The notes: generated from the letters alone by a model not told the origin. Shown: positions 1 to 9,302, counted from the first letter of the stretch. The stretch is DNA of 54,785 nt from Candidatus Tityobacter terrigena (GCA_003156715.1 PMHO01000003.1:96562-151346); one strand, 5' to 3'. Numbers and translations: made by a program.

Positions 1-1556
1 AGCTCGGGCTCGCCGAGTGGCGGTTGCCCAAGCAGAACCGGCCGCGCGGCCGGCGGACTGCTGTATTCCGAATCGACCGTCTCGTCCGGACGGCGCGCGA
101 TCTTGAGGCTGTCGAGCAGCGGCGTCAGAACGAGAACGATCGCTAAGTTCAGAAGGAGCGACGAAACGCCGATGTAAACCGTCGCGCCGGCGAGCGGAAA
201 GAGCGGCTTAACGCCCTGCGAAAACGACATCCACGTTCCCGCAACCATGCCGCCGAGCCAGCCGATGAGAAGCGCACGGTCGTGGAACCAGCGGCGGTAT
301 AAGCCGAAGGCAATGGCCGGAAAGGTTTGGACGATCCAAATGCCGCCGAGCAGTTGCAGGTTGATTGCATATTGCGTCGGCACCCAGATCACGAATGCGA
401 GCGCGCCGAATTTCACGACGAGCGAGGCCAGTTTGGCGGTCGATGCTTCCTGTGGCCCGCTTAGTCCGGGACGCAGGTGTGCTTTGTAGATGTTCCTCGT
501 CCACAGATTGGCCGCCGCAATCGACATGATGGCGGCCGGAACGAGACCGCCGATGGCGATCGCCGCGAACACGAAGCCGCTGAACCACGAGGGAAAGAGC
601 GCTTTGAAAAGCACCGGAACGGCCAGGCTTGGCGCGCCGGGATGGAGCCCGGCGGCAATGACCATGTAACCGAGCAGCGCGATGAGACCGAGCAGCAACG
701 TGTATGCGGGCAAGATGGCCGCGTTGCGCTTGACGACGTCGCCGCTTGACGCGCCGAGAACCCCCGTGATGGTGTGGGGATACATGAAGGCGGCGAGCGC
801 CGAGCCGAGCGCCAGCGTGGCGTATGCCCAGTACCCTTTGGGGCCCAAAATGATTCCGCCGCCGCCGGGGCTCGCGGCGAAGTGGGCCTGGGCGAGCGCA
901 AAGATGTGGCCGTAGCCGCCGAGTTTGAGGGGCACGACGACGATCGCAACCAGCACGAAGATATAGATCATCGTGTCTTTGACCAAGGCGATCATCGCGG
1001 GAGCGCGCAGGCCGCTCGCGTACGTGTAAGCGGCGAGGATGACGAAGGCTATGACGATCGGGATATCCTTGGCAGCTCCGCTTCCGCCGATCCCCATCGC
1101 TGCGATGACGACCTGCATGCCGACCAGTTGCAGGGCGATGTACGGCATGACCGCGAGGATGCCGGTAAGCGCGACCGCTAGCGCCAGCAGATCGCTGCCG
1201 TAGCGGCCTCGAATGAAGTCGGCCGGCGTCACGTAGGCGTGATGCCGCGCCACGTTCCATAGTCGCGGCATCAGCAAGAACACGATTGGATAAACGACGA
1301 TCGTGTAGGGCAAAGCGAAGAAGCCGGCCGCGCCGGTTCCGAAAACCGCCGCCGGGACGGCAATCACGGTGTACGCTGTGTAGAAATCGCCGCCGAGCAA
1401 GAACCAGGTGATGACGGTCCCGAAGCGCTGGCCGCCGAGTCCCCACTCGTGCAGCTGGGTGAGATCGCCGGCACGCCAACGCGCCGCGACGAATCCCAAG
1501 ACGGTAACGGCGACGAAGAAGAAGAGAAAGACGCTAAGCGCGACCCAGTCGACCAT
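1..1556 (-). CDS. Sodium:solute symporter (SSS family), partial
   Basis: Membrane transporter cut by the window start: 518 codons are visible and the frame is still open. It starts at ATG 1556 with MVDWVALSVFLFFF and reads through about a dozen hydrophobic segments, including GGDFYTAYTVIAVPAA near residue 55, typical of solute:sodium symporters of the monocarboxylate/acetate (MctP-like) branch. The visible end is a polar tail after the last membrane segment, so little is missing. The start lies 3 bases after the stop of the small DUF3311 gene, so the two are translationally coupled, the usual arrangement for this transporter class. The substrate cannot be read from the sequence; a small organic acid is likely by family. 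Confidence 0.85.
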   Translation of the reverse strand, partial: MVDWVALSVFLFFFVAVTVLGFVAARWRAGDLTQLHEWGLGGQRFGTVITWFLLGGDFYTAYTVIAVPAAVFGTGAAGFFALPYTIVVYPIVFLLMPRLWNVARHHAYVTPADFIRGRYGSDLLALAVALTGILAVMPYIALQLVGMQVVIAAMGIGGSGAAKDIPIVIAFVILAAYTYASGLRAPAMIALVKDTMIYIFVLVAIVVVPLKLGGYGHIFALAQAHFAASPGGGGIILGPKGYWAYATLALGSALAAFMYPHTITGVLGASSGDVVKRNAAILPAYTLLLGLIALLGYMVIAAGLHPGAPSLAVPVLFKALFPSWFSGFVFAAIAIGGLVPAAIMSIAAANLWTRNIYKAHLRPGLSGPQEASTAKLASLVVKFGALAFVIWVPTQYAINLQLLGGIWIVQTFPAIAFGLYRRWFHDRALLIGWLGGMVAGTWMSFSQGVKPLFPLAGATVYIGVSSLLLNLAIVLVLTPLLDSLKIARRPDETVDSEYSSPPAARPVLLGQPPLGEPE

Positions 1557-1559
1557 CGT

Positions 1560-1751
1560 TCAACGCGTCTTCAGATAGACGAGCCAGGTGACCGCCGCGC
1601 TGATCAGCACCCATGCCAGTTGATACCAATAGAAGAACGGGAACCCGAAAAGCTGCGGGTCCGTTCGCGCATAGATCGCCGGAAACATCAAGCCGAGAAA
1701 GGGCAGCAGAAGCAGCCAGTACCAAGCGGTGGAGCTTCGTTTCGTGCGCAT
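1560..1751 (-). CDS. DUF3311 small membrane protein
   Basis: 63-residue protein with two predicted membrane helices (WYWLLLLPFLGLMFPAIYA and a C-terminal WVLISAAVTWLVYL). The ATG at 1751 was chosen because a GGAGAGAA ribosome site lies just upstream; the frame is open further upstream but that part is not protein-like. DUF3311 proteins usually sit directly before an SSS symporter and are thought to be an accessory subunit or assembly partner, and that is the case here. Function is inferred from linkage only. Confidence 0.8.
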   Translation of the reverse strand: MRTKRSSTAWYWLLLLPFLGLMFPAIYARTDPQLFGFPFFYWYQLAWVLISAAVTWLVYLKTR

Positions 1752-1867
1752 GATGTTCTCTCCGAGTCGCCGCCCGGGGCGGCTTCTTCGCTGATTCGCG
1801 AAAACCCGCCGCTGCCGGTCGCGCGGAAACGCCAACGCTGGAAGCTAGGGCTTGCCGATGACGGCCC

Positions 1868-2164
1868 TTAACCGCCCGCCATAGCGCCCACGATGAGAAA
1901 GGGCTCGGCACCCGTCTCAACGGCGCGTGGAAGCAGGGCGTCCGGTCCTTCGTGAGACAGATCCTGCTCGCAGGCGAAGAACCTCACGTACGGACGGCGC
2001 CGTTGCGTGACGTGGTCGCGAATCGTCCCTCGCAGCATCGGATAGCGCGCTTCGAGCGCATCGAGCAAGGCGCGCTGCGTGGCTCGACCTTCGATTGCCA
2101 GCACCGTCTCGCCATCGGCGTGCGCCAGCGTGCGCAGATGCGCGGGGAGCACGATGCGGATCAC
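1868..2164 (-). CDS. MoaD/ThiS-type ubiquitin-like protein
   Basis: 98-residue beta-grasp protein that ends in Gly-Gly (VGAMAGG), the tail that is adenylated and thiocarboxylated in sulfur carriers such as MoaD and ThiS. The GTG start at 2164 overlaps the stop of the Asp-box gene, so the two are cotranslated. No MoaE, MoeB, ThiF or other molybdopterin or thiamine gene is adjacent, so a role in cofactor synthesis is not supported by context. It may be a sulfur carrier or protein-conjugation tag serving the neighbouring proteins. Confidence 0.8.
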   Translation of the reverse strand: MIRIVLPAHLRTLAHADGETVLAIEGRATQRALLDALEARYPMLRGTIRDHVTQRRRPYVRFFACEQDLSHEGPDALLPRAVETGAEPFLIVGAMAGG

Positions 2165-3276
2165 GACAGCGTTTGAACCTCGACGGAGAGCACGGCTGGA
2201 AGATCTCGCACGATGGGAGACCAACTGTCGCCGGAATCGGCCGAAACGTAAACCTGGCCGCCGGTCGTGCCGAAATAGACGCCGCAGGAATCGAGCGAGT
2301 CGACGGCCATCGCGTCGCGCAACACGTTGACATAGCAGTTGCGCTGCGGCAGCCCTTCCGTGAGCGCTTCCCATTCGTATCCGCCCGTGCGGCTGCGGTA
2401 CACACGCAGTTTCCCCTCGAGTGGAAAGTGCTCTGAATCGCTCTTGATGGGTACCACGTACGTGGTCAGCGGTTCGTGTGCGTGGACGTCGATGGCGAAG
2501 CCGAAATCGGTCGGGAGGTTTCCGCTGACTTCCTGCCACGAGTCACCGGCGTCATCGCTGCGCATGACGTCCCAGTGCTTCTGCATGAAGAGGACCGCGG
2601 GGCGCGATGGGTGCATGGCGATGCGGTGCACGCAATGCCCAACCTCGGCGGTCGGGTCGGGGATCTGCTCGGAGCGCAGTCCGCGGTTGATCGGACGCCA
2701 AGTCTCGCCGCGATCGTCGGACCGGAACGCGCCGGCAGCCGAGATTGCCGTAAATATGCGATCGGGATCGCTCGGATCGAGCAGGATCGTGTGCAGGCAC
2801 ATGCCGCCCGCACCGGGCTGCCATGCAGGCCCCGAACCGTGGCCGCGCAGGCCGGCTAACTCGTGCCAGGTAAGGCCGCCGTCGGTCGAGCGAAAGAGTG
2901 CGGCGTCCTCTACTCCGGCGTAAATCGTGTCGGGATCGGTTAGCGAGGGTTCGAGATGCCAGACTCGGGCGAACTCCCACGGGTGGGGCGTTCCGTCGTA
3001 CCACTGATGCGTTCCCGGGACACCCTCGTATGCGAACTGGTTGCCGACGGGTGCCCATGTCTCACCGCCGTCATCGGAACGCTGGATCAATTGGCCGAAC
3101 CATGCGCTGCTTTGCGAAGCGTACAAACGATTGGGCTCGACCGGCGATCCCTTGAGGTGATAGATCTCCCAGCCCGCAAAGTGAGGCCCGTTGACGTTCC
3201 ACCGCTCGCGCTTCCCATCCGAAGTCAGCACGAATGCGCCTTTTCGCGTGCCGACGAGCACACGTACCGCACTCAT
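2161..3276 (-). CDS. Asp-box (BNR) beta-propeller protein, sialidase-like
   Basis: 371 residues built from repeated Asp-boxes (S-x-D-x-G-x-x-W): [48 protein letters not shown] and [11 protein letters not shown], spread along the chain as in a six- or seven-bladed propeller. Databases often name such proteins exo-alpha-sialidase, but the Arg triad and catalytic Tyr/Glu of true sialidases cannot be assigned and there is no signal peptide, so it is more likely a cytoplasmic propeller of unknown activity. Its start overlaps the stop of DUF2277 and its stop overlaps the MoaD-like start. Confidence 0.85.
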   Translation of the reverse strand: MSAVRVLVGTRKGAFVLTSDGKRERWNVNGPHFAGWEIYHLKGSPVEPNRLYASQSSAWFGQLIQRSDDGGETWAPVGNQFAYEGVPGTHQWYDGTPHPWEFARVWHLEPSLTDPDTIYAGVEDAALFRSTDGGLTWHELAGLRGHGSGPAWQPGAGGMCLHTILLDPSDPDRIFTAISAAGAFRSDDRGETWRPINRGLRSEQIPDPTAEVGHCVHRIAMHPSRPAVLFMQKHWDVMRSDDAGDSWQEVSGNLPTDFGFAIDVHAHEPLTTYVVPIKSDSEHFPLEGKLRVYRSRTGGYEWEALTEGLPQRNCYVNVLRDAMAVDSLDSCGVYFGTTGGQVYVSADSGDSWSPIVRDLPAVLSVEVQTLS

Positions 3277-3557
3277 CCGGCGCGCCGTTGCGAGCCGTAT
3301 CGCAGCGCGGCACGGGCCTTGGCCTTTTCGGCCTCTTCTTCCCGAGTCTTCGGCGGCGCGTTCGTCTCGAGAGAGTGAAGAAGCCGAGTCGAGACTTCGG
3401 CGATCTCTTCGACTGCCGCGACGAACGTGGCTTCGTTAGCCTTCGAAGGCCGGTTGAGGCCGCTAATTTTCCTTACGAACTGGAGCGACGCCGAGCGTAC
3501 TTCCTCGGTCGTGACGGGAGGGTCGAAGTTGAAAAGGGTCTTAATGTTCCGGCACAT
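3273..3557 (-). CDS. DUF2277 family protein
   Basis: 94-residue protein beginning [16 protein letters not shown], the strongly conserved N-terminus of DUF2277, followed by a helical [17 protein letters not shown] block. Function is unknown for the family. It is the first gene of an overlapping trio with the Asp-box propeller and the MoaD-like protein. Confidence 0.88.
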   Translation of the reverse strand: MCRNIKTLFNFDPPVTTEEVRSASLQFVRKISGLNRPSKANEATFVAAVEEIAEVSTRLLHSLETNAPPKTREEEAEKAKARAALRYGSQRRAG

Positions 3558-3733
3558 GTGCGAACCTCACCGGGCTGCTTTCGCTCTCACGTGCCCTGGC
3601 CTCCCGCAACTTGGCGCCGCGTCCCGGCCGCGCTTCGGGGCGCCTATGGCCCCGCCGTCCGTCAACTTTTGTATCGTGTAGACAGAACGCGCCGTCCAGC
3701 GTATCATCGAAGACCCTAGGAGGTGCAGGACGC

Positions 3734-4006
3734 ATGCAGACGACTTGGCAGCCGCACGAGAAGCACGGAGAACTATCCGAACGAAGCGACTTACCGGATA
3801 GCGTTTTCGCGTACCCGAAACAGCGCAAAGAGCCGATGACCGATGCCAATCACGTTCGAAACGCGATTGCGCGCTTCGATCAGACGACCGGCGTGTCGGA
3901 TGAAGATCGCGATCTAGCGTTCGCGAACATCCAGAAAGCCGCCCAGTACTACGGTGTCCACATGTCTGAATCGAACTGGACCGAATTAGGCCGCCAGCCG
4001 CGATAA
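3734..4006 (+). CDS. Conserved small protein, DUF6582-like
   Basis: 90 residues. The ATG at 3734 has a strong AGGAGGT ribosome site at 3718-3724. The protein has a charged N-terminus, then LPDSVFAYPKQRKEP and HVRNAIARFDQ, a pattern seen in DUF6582-type and phage-linked small proteins. No catalytic motif is visible and the function is unknown. The gene below starts 2 bases after its stop, so the two likely form a unit. Confidence 0.65.
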   Translation: MQTTWQPHEKHGELSERSDLPDSVFAYPKQRKEPMTDANHVRNAIARFDQTTGVSDEDRDLAFANIQKAAQYYGVHMSESNWTELGRQPR

Positions 4007-4008
4007 GT

Positions 4009-4194
4009 ATGAAAGTCGGCGATAGGGTCTATATTGACGGCAGCAAGGAAGAAGGGACCGTCAGAGAAGTCCATCCGCACGTGATCGTCGTGCGAGTCGA
4101 GGTTGCGGGCGGACACGAGAATCGCAAGTATAACAAGGAGGATCTGCGGCTGGATCCGACGATGGACGAGGCGTCGGACTTCATCGACCACTAA
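4009..4194 (+). CDS. Small hypothetical protein, KOW/SH3-like
   Basis: 61 residues, mostly predicted beta strand (KVGDRVYIDGSKEEGTVREV, HVIVVRVEV), which looks like a small SH3-type barrel, with an acidic C-terminus. It starts 2 bases after the previous stop, with no separate promoter visible. The family is not recognised. Confidence 0.6.
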   Translation: MKVGDRVYIDGSKEEGTVREVHPHVIVVRVEVAGGHENRKYNKEDLRLDPTMDEASDFIDH

Positions 4195-4200
4195 GCTCGC

Positions 4201-5145
4201 CTAGGGCGCGGCAGACCATTCGTGCCAGCGCACGCCGTCGAGAAGCAGCGTAGCATTTCGATAGGGCGCCGAGTCCGGCGGGCTGAGCGCTCCGATCGTG
4301 ATATCCTGCGCCCTGCCGCTTGCGATCCTGCGGTGGAATGTGTGGTCGTCCTCAAGGATCGCGAGCGTGCTCGACGGGTAGCATGAGGCAAGCGCGATCT
4401 GCGAGCGGTAATCACAGGTATGGTCCCACCGTCCCGCCAGCATCACGACATTCGCGGGGACCGAATGCAGCGCCTGATGATCCCAGCTGGGGGCTGAATT
4501 CGGCCCTCTCGTGCTGCCGCGAAAAGCGGCGCGGCTTGGTTGAAGGCTGCTTCGTGGTCCGGAAAGATTCGCTCGTCGCTCGCAAAATCGTAGCGCCCGG
4601 CAAGGGGAGCCTCGAGCGACATGGGTTCCGTAGCGCGTGAGGTACTAATGCGCCATCATCGCTCCGCCGGACCGGCCGTAGAGGAGCAGCCTGCCCCCCG
4701 AGCCGAGCAGATCCTGCCGCATCATCTCGATGTCACCGAGCCATTGCGGTGCGCCGAGCAGCCGGGAGGCCGTGGGCCAGTCGACGTCACCCTGCGGGGA
4801 CCGAACGCGCTGCGCAACGGCCGGAGATTGGCCTCGCCCGAACACGCCCGCCACGTTGAATAGCCCGTCAAAAAGCGGCCCGATCGTTGGGCGGAATGCG
4901 GATGCGGTGAGGAAGAACTGCTGACCGTCGCTAATAACGGCCACGGTCGCCGCTTGTGCGTCAAAGTGCGCGAGGAGCGCGTATTGCAGCATAAACGTGC
5001 CGTCATCGGGCCGCTCGTAGTCGAACGGAACGCGCATCGTGCGCAGGATTAACGGCTCCGGCGTTTCCTGCGCAGCGGCCACACCTGGCGCGAAGCCGAC
5101 GGTCAGCGCGGCCCCGAGCCGGTTCAGGGCAGAGCGACGATTCAT
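4201..5145 (-). pseudogene. Broken alpha/beta hydrolase
   Basis: The N-terminal part starts at ATG 5145 with a GGAGAA ribosome site and an Ala-rich signal peptide, and reaches a nucleophile elbow (GRSGGA). Translation stops at a TAG following MMAH, where relatives would have Gln (CAG to TAG). The rest of the hydrolase can still be read downstream but in changing frames: EAPLAGRYDFASDERIFPDH in one, then VVMLAGRWDHTCDYRSQIA and DDHTFHR (the catalytic Asp/His region) in another, ending at 4201. At least one nonsense change and two frameshifts are needed, so this is a decayed gene, or several sequence errors. It was probably a secreted or periplasmic hydrolase. Confidence 0.75.
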
Positions 5146-5253
5146 TGTTCTCCTTCCGCCGGGACGCCCACGCGATGGAGGCGCGGGAGGCTTGCGGGCG
5201 ACCCTGGGCATACGGGTTTTCGTACGAGTGTAGAGTCAGAAGCGGAGGGGGCA

Positions 5254-5580
5254 ATGGTTTCTACCAGGGACGTCATCATCCGAACGAATCGTCTCGACGC
5301 CGCAAAGGCGTTCTACCAAGACGTCATGGGTTTCGAGCTATTCGAGCAGACGGAGCGGCTCTTAGGGTTCGAGACCGGCAGTTTTCGATTGTTCGTGGAA
5401 GCAGGATCGGCCCAGGGTGCCGTGTTCGACTTTGTGGTCGACGACATCGATGATGCCAAGGCGCGGCTGTTGGAGCTCGGCTGCGGCGTGGAGGAAGAAA
5501 ATCCGTCCGTGCCACGACTCTACCTGCGTGATCCTTTCGGGCTTGTCTTCAACATCACGGACCGCGATGGCCTGGATTGA
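5254..5580 (+). CDS. VOC-family (glyoxalase-like) protein
   Basis: 108 residues with the betaalphabetabetabeta pattern of the vicinal oxygen chelate fold: TRDVIIRTNRLDAAKAFYQD at the start, FDFVVDDIDDAKARLLELG in the middle, and a C-terminal LRDPFGLVFNI. This is one VOC module, so a dimer is expected. The substrate cannot be inferred: it may be a glyoxalase, a dioxygenase-like enzyme or a resistance protein. Confidence 0.82.
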   Translation: MVSTRDVIIRTNRLDAAKAFYQDVMGFELFEQTERLLGFETGSFRLFVEAGSAQGAVFDFVVDDIDDAKARLLELGCGVEEENPSVPRLYLRDPFGLVFNITDRDGLD

Positions 5581-5615
5581 CTACGCCGGCCTTCGCGACG
5601 CGAGCAGTGCGCGCC

Positions 5616-6134
5616 TTAGCGCACGCCGCTGATCGTCTGGTCGAGCCACCAAGTTGCGCCGCCGTCGCGCGATTTGCGGCCTTCCCACTCGAACGCGGTC
5701 GGTGTAATCGTCTCGAAGCTCCAGCGAACTCGGCGGGTTGCCGACTCGGCGCCGTCGATGAGGATGCGCGTACCTTCGCGCCGCGCGACGAACTCAATGA
5801 TGTTGCCTCGCGGAACGCCTATCCACACCTGGCGCCACGTCGCAAGCGTCAGATCGTAGAAGCGCACGGTGAGGCCGGTGCGATGGGGCGCGTCCGGCGC
5901 CGAACCGGGCGCGCGAAAGCCGATCACATCGTACACCGCGCGACCACCCAGGCCCCAACGAAACGACCAAAATCCTTCGAACTCGCTGGCAGGTCCATTG
6001 CGTGGCGTGAGCTTCGTGGTCATGCGCCAATCGCCGATCAAGGGAGCGAAGAGCTCGGCTGCCGCGCCGATTTCTGGATCCGGTCCGTCGGCGCCAAGGC
6101 CGGGCATCTCTTTGGAGAAGGGGTGCGTCGTCAT
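5616..6134 (-). CDS. Hypothetical DUF1579-like beta-barrel protein
   Basis: About 172 residues from ATG 6134. The core LFAPLIGDWRMTTKLTPRNG and FRWGLGGRAVYDVIGF resembles lipocalin-type (DUF1579-like) barrels, rich in Trp and beta strand. No signal peptide is present. It is divergent from the AraC regulator at 6189, with 54 bases between starts, so it may be that regulator's target. The frame stays open to 6203, but the upstream ATG would overlap the regulator. Family assignment is tentative. Confidence 0.65.
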   Translation of the reverse strand: MTTHPFSKEMPGLGADGPDPEIGAAAELFAPLIGDWRMTTKLTPRNGPASEFEGFWSFRWGLGGRAVYDVIGFRAPGSAPDAPHRTGLTVRFYDLTLATWRQVWIGVPRGNIIEFVARREGTRILIDGAESATRRVRWSFETITPTAFEWEGRKSRDGGATWWLDQTISGVR

Positions 6135-6188
6135 GCGTTCATCATGCCCCAGGCCGCGCCGCCTCGCTATCAAAAACGTGCGCGTTTC

Positions 6189-6971
6189 ATGAAGCTCGTC
6201 CACGTCCTAAACGTCCGCTGCACGCGCCCCGCCGGCGACCGCGCCGATGAGGAATCGTCGCCGCTACCAACGCTCGTGCTGCCGCGGCGCGGCGTCTTCC
6301 GGTACCACGGCGGAGCGCGCACGATCGTAGCCGATGCGAACACGGTCCTGCTCTTTCACCCGCAGGAGCCATACCGGATCACGCATCCGACGGACGGTGG
6401 CGACGATTGCATCGCGCTGCGCTTCGACCGCGATGCCGCCGCCGACGCGCTCGGCTTCGCCGGTGAGACCGGGAAAGCGTGGCTGCCAAACGCGCCCACC
6501 CATCGCGCGATTCATCGAAGCGCCGACGCCGTGCTCGTGGCAGAGGACGAGTTAGCGCGTGAAGAAACGGCGCTCGAACTGCTGGCCATCGTCGCGGGCC
6601 GCAAGCCGGTCGCTCCAAACGTTCGTGACGCCGCGCGCATCGAAACCGTCCGCGAGCGGCTGGCTGCCGGCCTCGGCGAGCGCGTGTCGCTCGCCGCGCT
6701 GGCGCGCGATGCGGGCCTTTCTCCCTTTCACCTAGCGCGCCGCTTTCGCTCGCACACCGGCACCTCGCTCCACCAATACCGGCTCGCATTGCGCCTCGGC
6801 GTTGCTCGTGCGATGCTTCGCGACGGCGCGGACGATCTGACCGGCCTCGCCCTCGACCTGGGTTTCGCGACCCCGGCGCACTTCAGCGCCGCCTTCCGCG
6901 GCGCGCACGGATGCAGTCCGAGCGCACTCCGCAACCGCATGCGCGAGCGGACAGGAGCCGCCCAGCACTAG
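6189..6971 (+). CDS. AraC-family transcriptional regulator
   Basis: 260 residues. An N-terminal cupin-like sensor contains LFHPQEPYRITHP, typical of AraC ligand domains. The C-terminal double helix-turn-helix reads VSLAALARDAGLSPFHLARR and later LTGLALDLGFATPAHFSAAF, ending GCSPSALR. The ATG at 6189 was chosen over an upstream in-frame ATG because it matches the start of the cupin domain. It is divergent from the beta-barrel gene and followed after 12 bases by the molybdenum-operon regulator. Confidence 0.85.
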   Translation: MKLVHVLNVRCTRPAGDRADEESSPLPTLVLPRRGVFRYHGGARTIVADANTVLLFHPQEPYRITHPTDGGDDCIALRFDRDAAADALGFAGETGKAWLPNAPTHRAIHRSADAVLVAEDELAREETALELLAIVAGRKPVAPNVRDAARIETVRERLAAGLGERVSLAALARDAGLSPFHLARRFRSHTGTSLHQYRLALRLGVARAMLRDGADDLTGLALDLGFATPAHFSAAFRGAHGCSPSALRNRMRERTGAAQH

Positions 6972-6983
6972 GGGCAACGGTCG

Positions 6984-7973
6984 TTGCCTGTGGCCAAGAT
7001 CGACGCGTCGCGGGTCGAAACGCTGCGGCGAGCCCGCGGTTTCTCGCAGCGCGTACTTTCCGAGGCCGCCGGCGTTACACGTCAGGCCGTGGGCGCGATC
7101 GAGAGCGGTCGCATGCAGCCGAGCGTCGGCATCGCGCTCGGACTCGCCCGGGCGCTCGGAACGACGGTCGAAGAGCTGTTCGCCACTGGTGAGCAACGGG
7201 CGCCACGGGCAAGCCGCATCGCGGCTGGAACCATCGGCGGACGCCCCGTCTCGCATGCCCTGAGTGGAGACCAACTCGCGATCGAGCCGTCGGAGAGCCT
7301 GGTCCCGAGCGTGTTCGTTGCCGGCTGCGATCTTGCGGTCGGCCTGTTGGCGCGCCATGCCAGCGCGAGGTCGCGCGATAGCCGCGTCATATGGCTGACG
7401 ATGACCAATCGAGCGGCGCTCGCAGCCCTCGCGCGCAGCGAGGTACATGCCGCCATCCTGCACGACGTGACGACACTTTCTGGGGCGCGGCAACTGCGCG
7501 ACTTCGTTCGCTTCGAGCTTGCCACGACCCGAGCCGGGTGGCTCGTTCGCGACGGGAACCCGCTGGGATTGCGCGGCGCCGCGGATTTGAGCCGTACGAA
7601 AGCACGTTTGGCGAATCGCCCGACGGGGGCCGGCGCGCGCCGCTTGCTTGACGAGCAATTGAGGCACGCGAAAGTAGACCCACGCAAAATAGCCGGCTAC
7701 GACCGCGAGCTGGCGGGTCAGTTGGATGCCGGGCGCGCCATCGCACAGGGCTTTGCCGATGCTGCCATCGGGCTGGCGAGCGTCGCGCGCGTGTTTGGCT
7801 TGCAGTTTCTATCGCTGCGAGAGGAGCGATGCACGCTGCTCGTTCCACGTGCTGCTACGCGAACGCACGAAGTGGCGGTGCTGCTGGATGCCTTGCGTTC
7901 GATATCGTATCGTCGCGATCTCGAAGCCTTCGAATCCTACGACGTTTCTCGAACGGGGGAACAAAGCGCTTGA
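6984..7973 (+). CDS. XRE-type HTH regulator with periplasmic-binding-protein domain
   Basis: 329 residues. Residues 8-60 form a Cro/XRE helix-turn-helix (GFSQRVLSEAAGVTRQAVGA). The remainder is a PBP-like effector domain (VFVAGCDLAVGLLARH, AILHDVTTLSGARQLRDFVR, GYDRELAGQLDAGRAIAQGF) of the kind fused to DNA-binding domains in molybdate-sensing regulators. The start is TTG 6984 or GTG 6990; a GGGG site lies 9 bases before the TTG. Its stop overlaps the start of the binding-protein gene, so it probably senses molybdate or tungstate and controls this operon. Confidence 0.82.
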   Translation: MPVAKIDASRVETLRRARGFSQRVLSEAAGVTRQAVGAIESGRMQPSVGIALGLARALGTTVEELFATGEQRAPRASRIAAGTIGGRPVSHALSGDQLAIEPSESLVPSVFVAGCDLAVGLLARHASARSRDSRVIWLTMTNRAALAALARSEVHAAILHDVTTLSGARQLRDFVRFELATTRAGWLVRDGNPLGLRGAADLSRTKARLANRPTGAGARRLLDEQLRHAKVDPRKIAGYDRELAGQLDAGRAIAQGFADAAIGLASVARVFGLQFLSLREERCTLLVPRAATRTHEVAVLLDALRSISYRRDLEAFESYDVSRTGEQSA

Positions 7974-8887
7974 ACCGACGCTTTCTCATCGCCGGAGGGT
8001 GCGCATCGCTCGCGCTCGCCGGCCGCCCGGCCCTCTCGCAAGATCTGACGCCGCTCGAGGTTGCCTATGCCGGCTCCATGGGCTCGATGATGGAAGGTCC
8101 GATCAAAGCGGGCGCCGCGCAAACGCTGCAAATCGAGATGCACGGCCGCGCGCAGGGTTCCGATGCGCTCGCGCAGCTCATCGTCGGCGCAAGCATTGCA
8201 CCCGACGTCTTCATTCCGGTGACGCCGGGTCCGATGCTGACCGTGCTAAAGGGCGGTAAGGCGACCACCGCAACGCCGATAGCGCGCACCGAAATGGTGA
8301 TTGCATACAGCCCGAAGAGCAAATACGCACAGCAGTTCGCCGACGCCGGTTCGGGGAAGCACGGCGCGATGCCCTGGTGGCAGGTTCTCGAGCAACCTGA
8401 CGTGCGCTTCGGCAGAACCGACCCGGCCGTCGACCCCCAAGGCCGCAATATCATCTTCACGCTGCAGCTTGCGGAGGCGTACTACAAGCAGCCCGGTCTC
8501 GCGCAAAAAATCCTGGGCGGGACGGTCAATCCGGCCCAAATCTTTAGTGAACCAACGGTCGAAGCTCGCTTGCAGAGCGGCGAGCTCGACGCAGCCTCGG
8601 CATATAAGATTCAGCCCGGGCCGTTCAATCTGCCCTACGTCACCTTGCCTCAGGAGATCAATCTCGGCAACGCGGCGCTGCACGACGAGTACGCTACGAC
8701 GTCGCTCGAGCTCAATGGAAAGACGTACCATCCGGAGTCGCTCGTGTACTATGCCGCGGTGCTCGAGAGCTCGGCCCACAAAGAGAAGGCGGCGGCCTTC
8801 GTCGCCTGGTTGAGCGGGAGTGCGCAGGCGATCTTCCGCCAGTATTTCTACGATCCGCCGGCCGGCGCGTCGATGCTGCATGCTTAG
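7970..8887 (+). CDS. Molybdate/tungstate ABC transporter substrate-binding protein
   Basis: About 305 residues. It starts at TTG 7970, overlapping the regulator's stop (TTGA), with GGGGGA upstream. A signal peptide (RRFLIAGGCASLALAGRPAL) is followed by VAYAGSMGSMM and FGRTDPAVDPQGR, typical of the ModA/WtpA/TupA group of oxyanion-binding proteins. It works with the permease and ATPase encoded downstream. Residues alone do not decide between molybdate and tungstate; the asymmetric N-terminal AGSM motif leans toward the WtpA-type branch. Confidence 0.85.
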   Translation: MNRRFLIAGGCASLALAGRPALSQDLTPLEVAYAGSMGSMMEGPIKAGAAQTLQIEMHGRAQGSDALAQLIVGASIAPDVFIPVTPGPMLTVLKGGKATTATPIARTEMVIAYSPKSKYAQQFADAGSGKHGAMPWWQVLEQPDVRFGRTDPAVDPQGRNIIFTLQLAEAYYKQPGLAQKILGGTVNPAQIFSEPTVEARLQSGELDAASAYKIQPGPFNLPYVTLPQEINLGNAALHDEYATTSLELNGKTYHPESLVYYAAVLESSAHKEKAAAFVAWLSGSAQAIFRQYFYDPPAGASMLHA

Positions 8888-9302
8888 CGTTCTCGCCGCC
8901 GCGATCGCTCACGTGGCGATCACGGCAGCGATCTTACAGGGCCTGCCGCGCAGCACCGTCTCGGCAACCGACGAACACGGGCGTACGGCGCAGTATGGCG
9001 GCGTCGCACTGCGCGACCTGCTGACCCAGCAGGGCGTTCCCGCCGGCGAGGCCGTGCGCGGAAAGCTTATGGCGCGCTATGTGGTCGTCGAAGCTACGGA
9101 CGGCTATCGTGTCGTCTTTTCGTTGCCCGAACTGGACCCGTCTTTTACCGACCGCGTCATATTGATCGCCGATCGGCGCGATGGTACTCCGCTGCCGGCT
9201 GCAGAAGGACCGTACCAGCTCATCGTGCCGGGAGAGAAGCGCCAGGCACGTTGGGTTCGCCAGGTCACTGCCATCGATGTGGAGGATGCACCCGAACTAT
9301 GA
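8880..9302 (+). CDS. Small molybdopterin-oxidoreductase-like exported protein
   Basis: 140 residues from ATG 8880, overlapping the end of the binding-protein gene by 8 bases. A hydrophobic N-terminal export segment is followed by a strand-rich domain with YGGVALRDLLTQQGVP, VVVEATDGYRVVFSLPEL and PYQLIVPGEKRQARWVRQV, the pattern of the sulfite-oxidase-type molybdopterin-binding fold. It is too short to be a full enzyme. Sitting inside a molybdenum uptake operon, it may be a small periplasmic Mo/W-handling protein; this role is inference. Confidence 0.72.
   Translation: MLSVLAAAIAHVAITAAILQGLPRSTVSATDEHGRTAQYGGVALRDLLTQQGVPAGEAVRGKLMARYVVVEATDGYRVVFSLPELDPSFTDRVILIADRRDGTPLPAAEGPYQLIVPGEKRQARWVRQVTAIDVEDAPEL

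Noticed and set aside
208..1479. 423-codon minus-strand ORF
   Set aside because: Arg/His-rich shadow of the symporter, which is read in another frame of the same strand and runs off the window edge.
1769..1783. GC palindrome between the MoaD-like and DUF3311 genes as a terminator
   Set aside because: The centre leaves a one-base loop and no T-run follows, so it is unlikely to terminate.
6732..7667. 311-codon minus-strand ORF
   Set aside because: Antisense to the AraC and XRE-PBP genes, both of which have clear domains.
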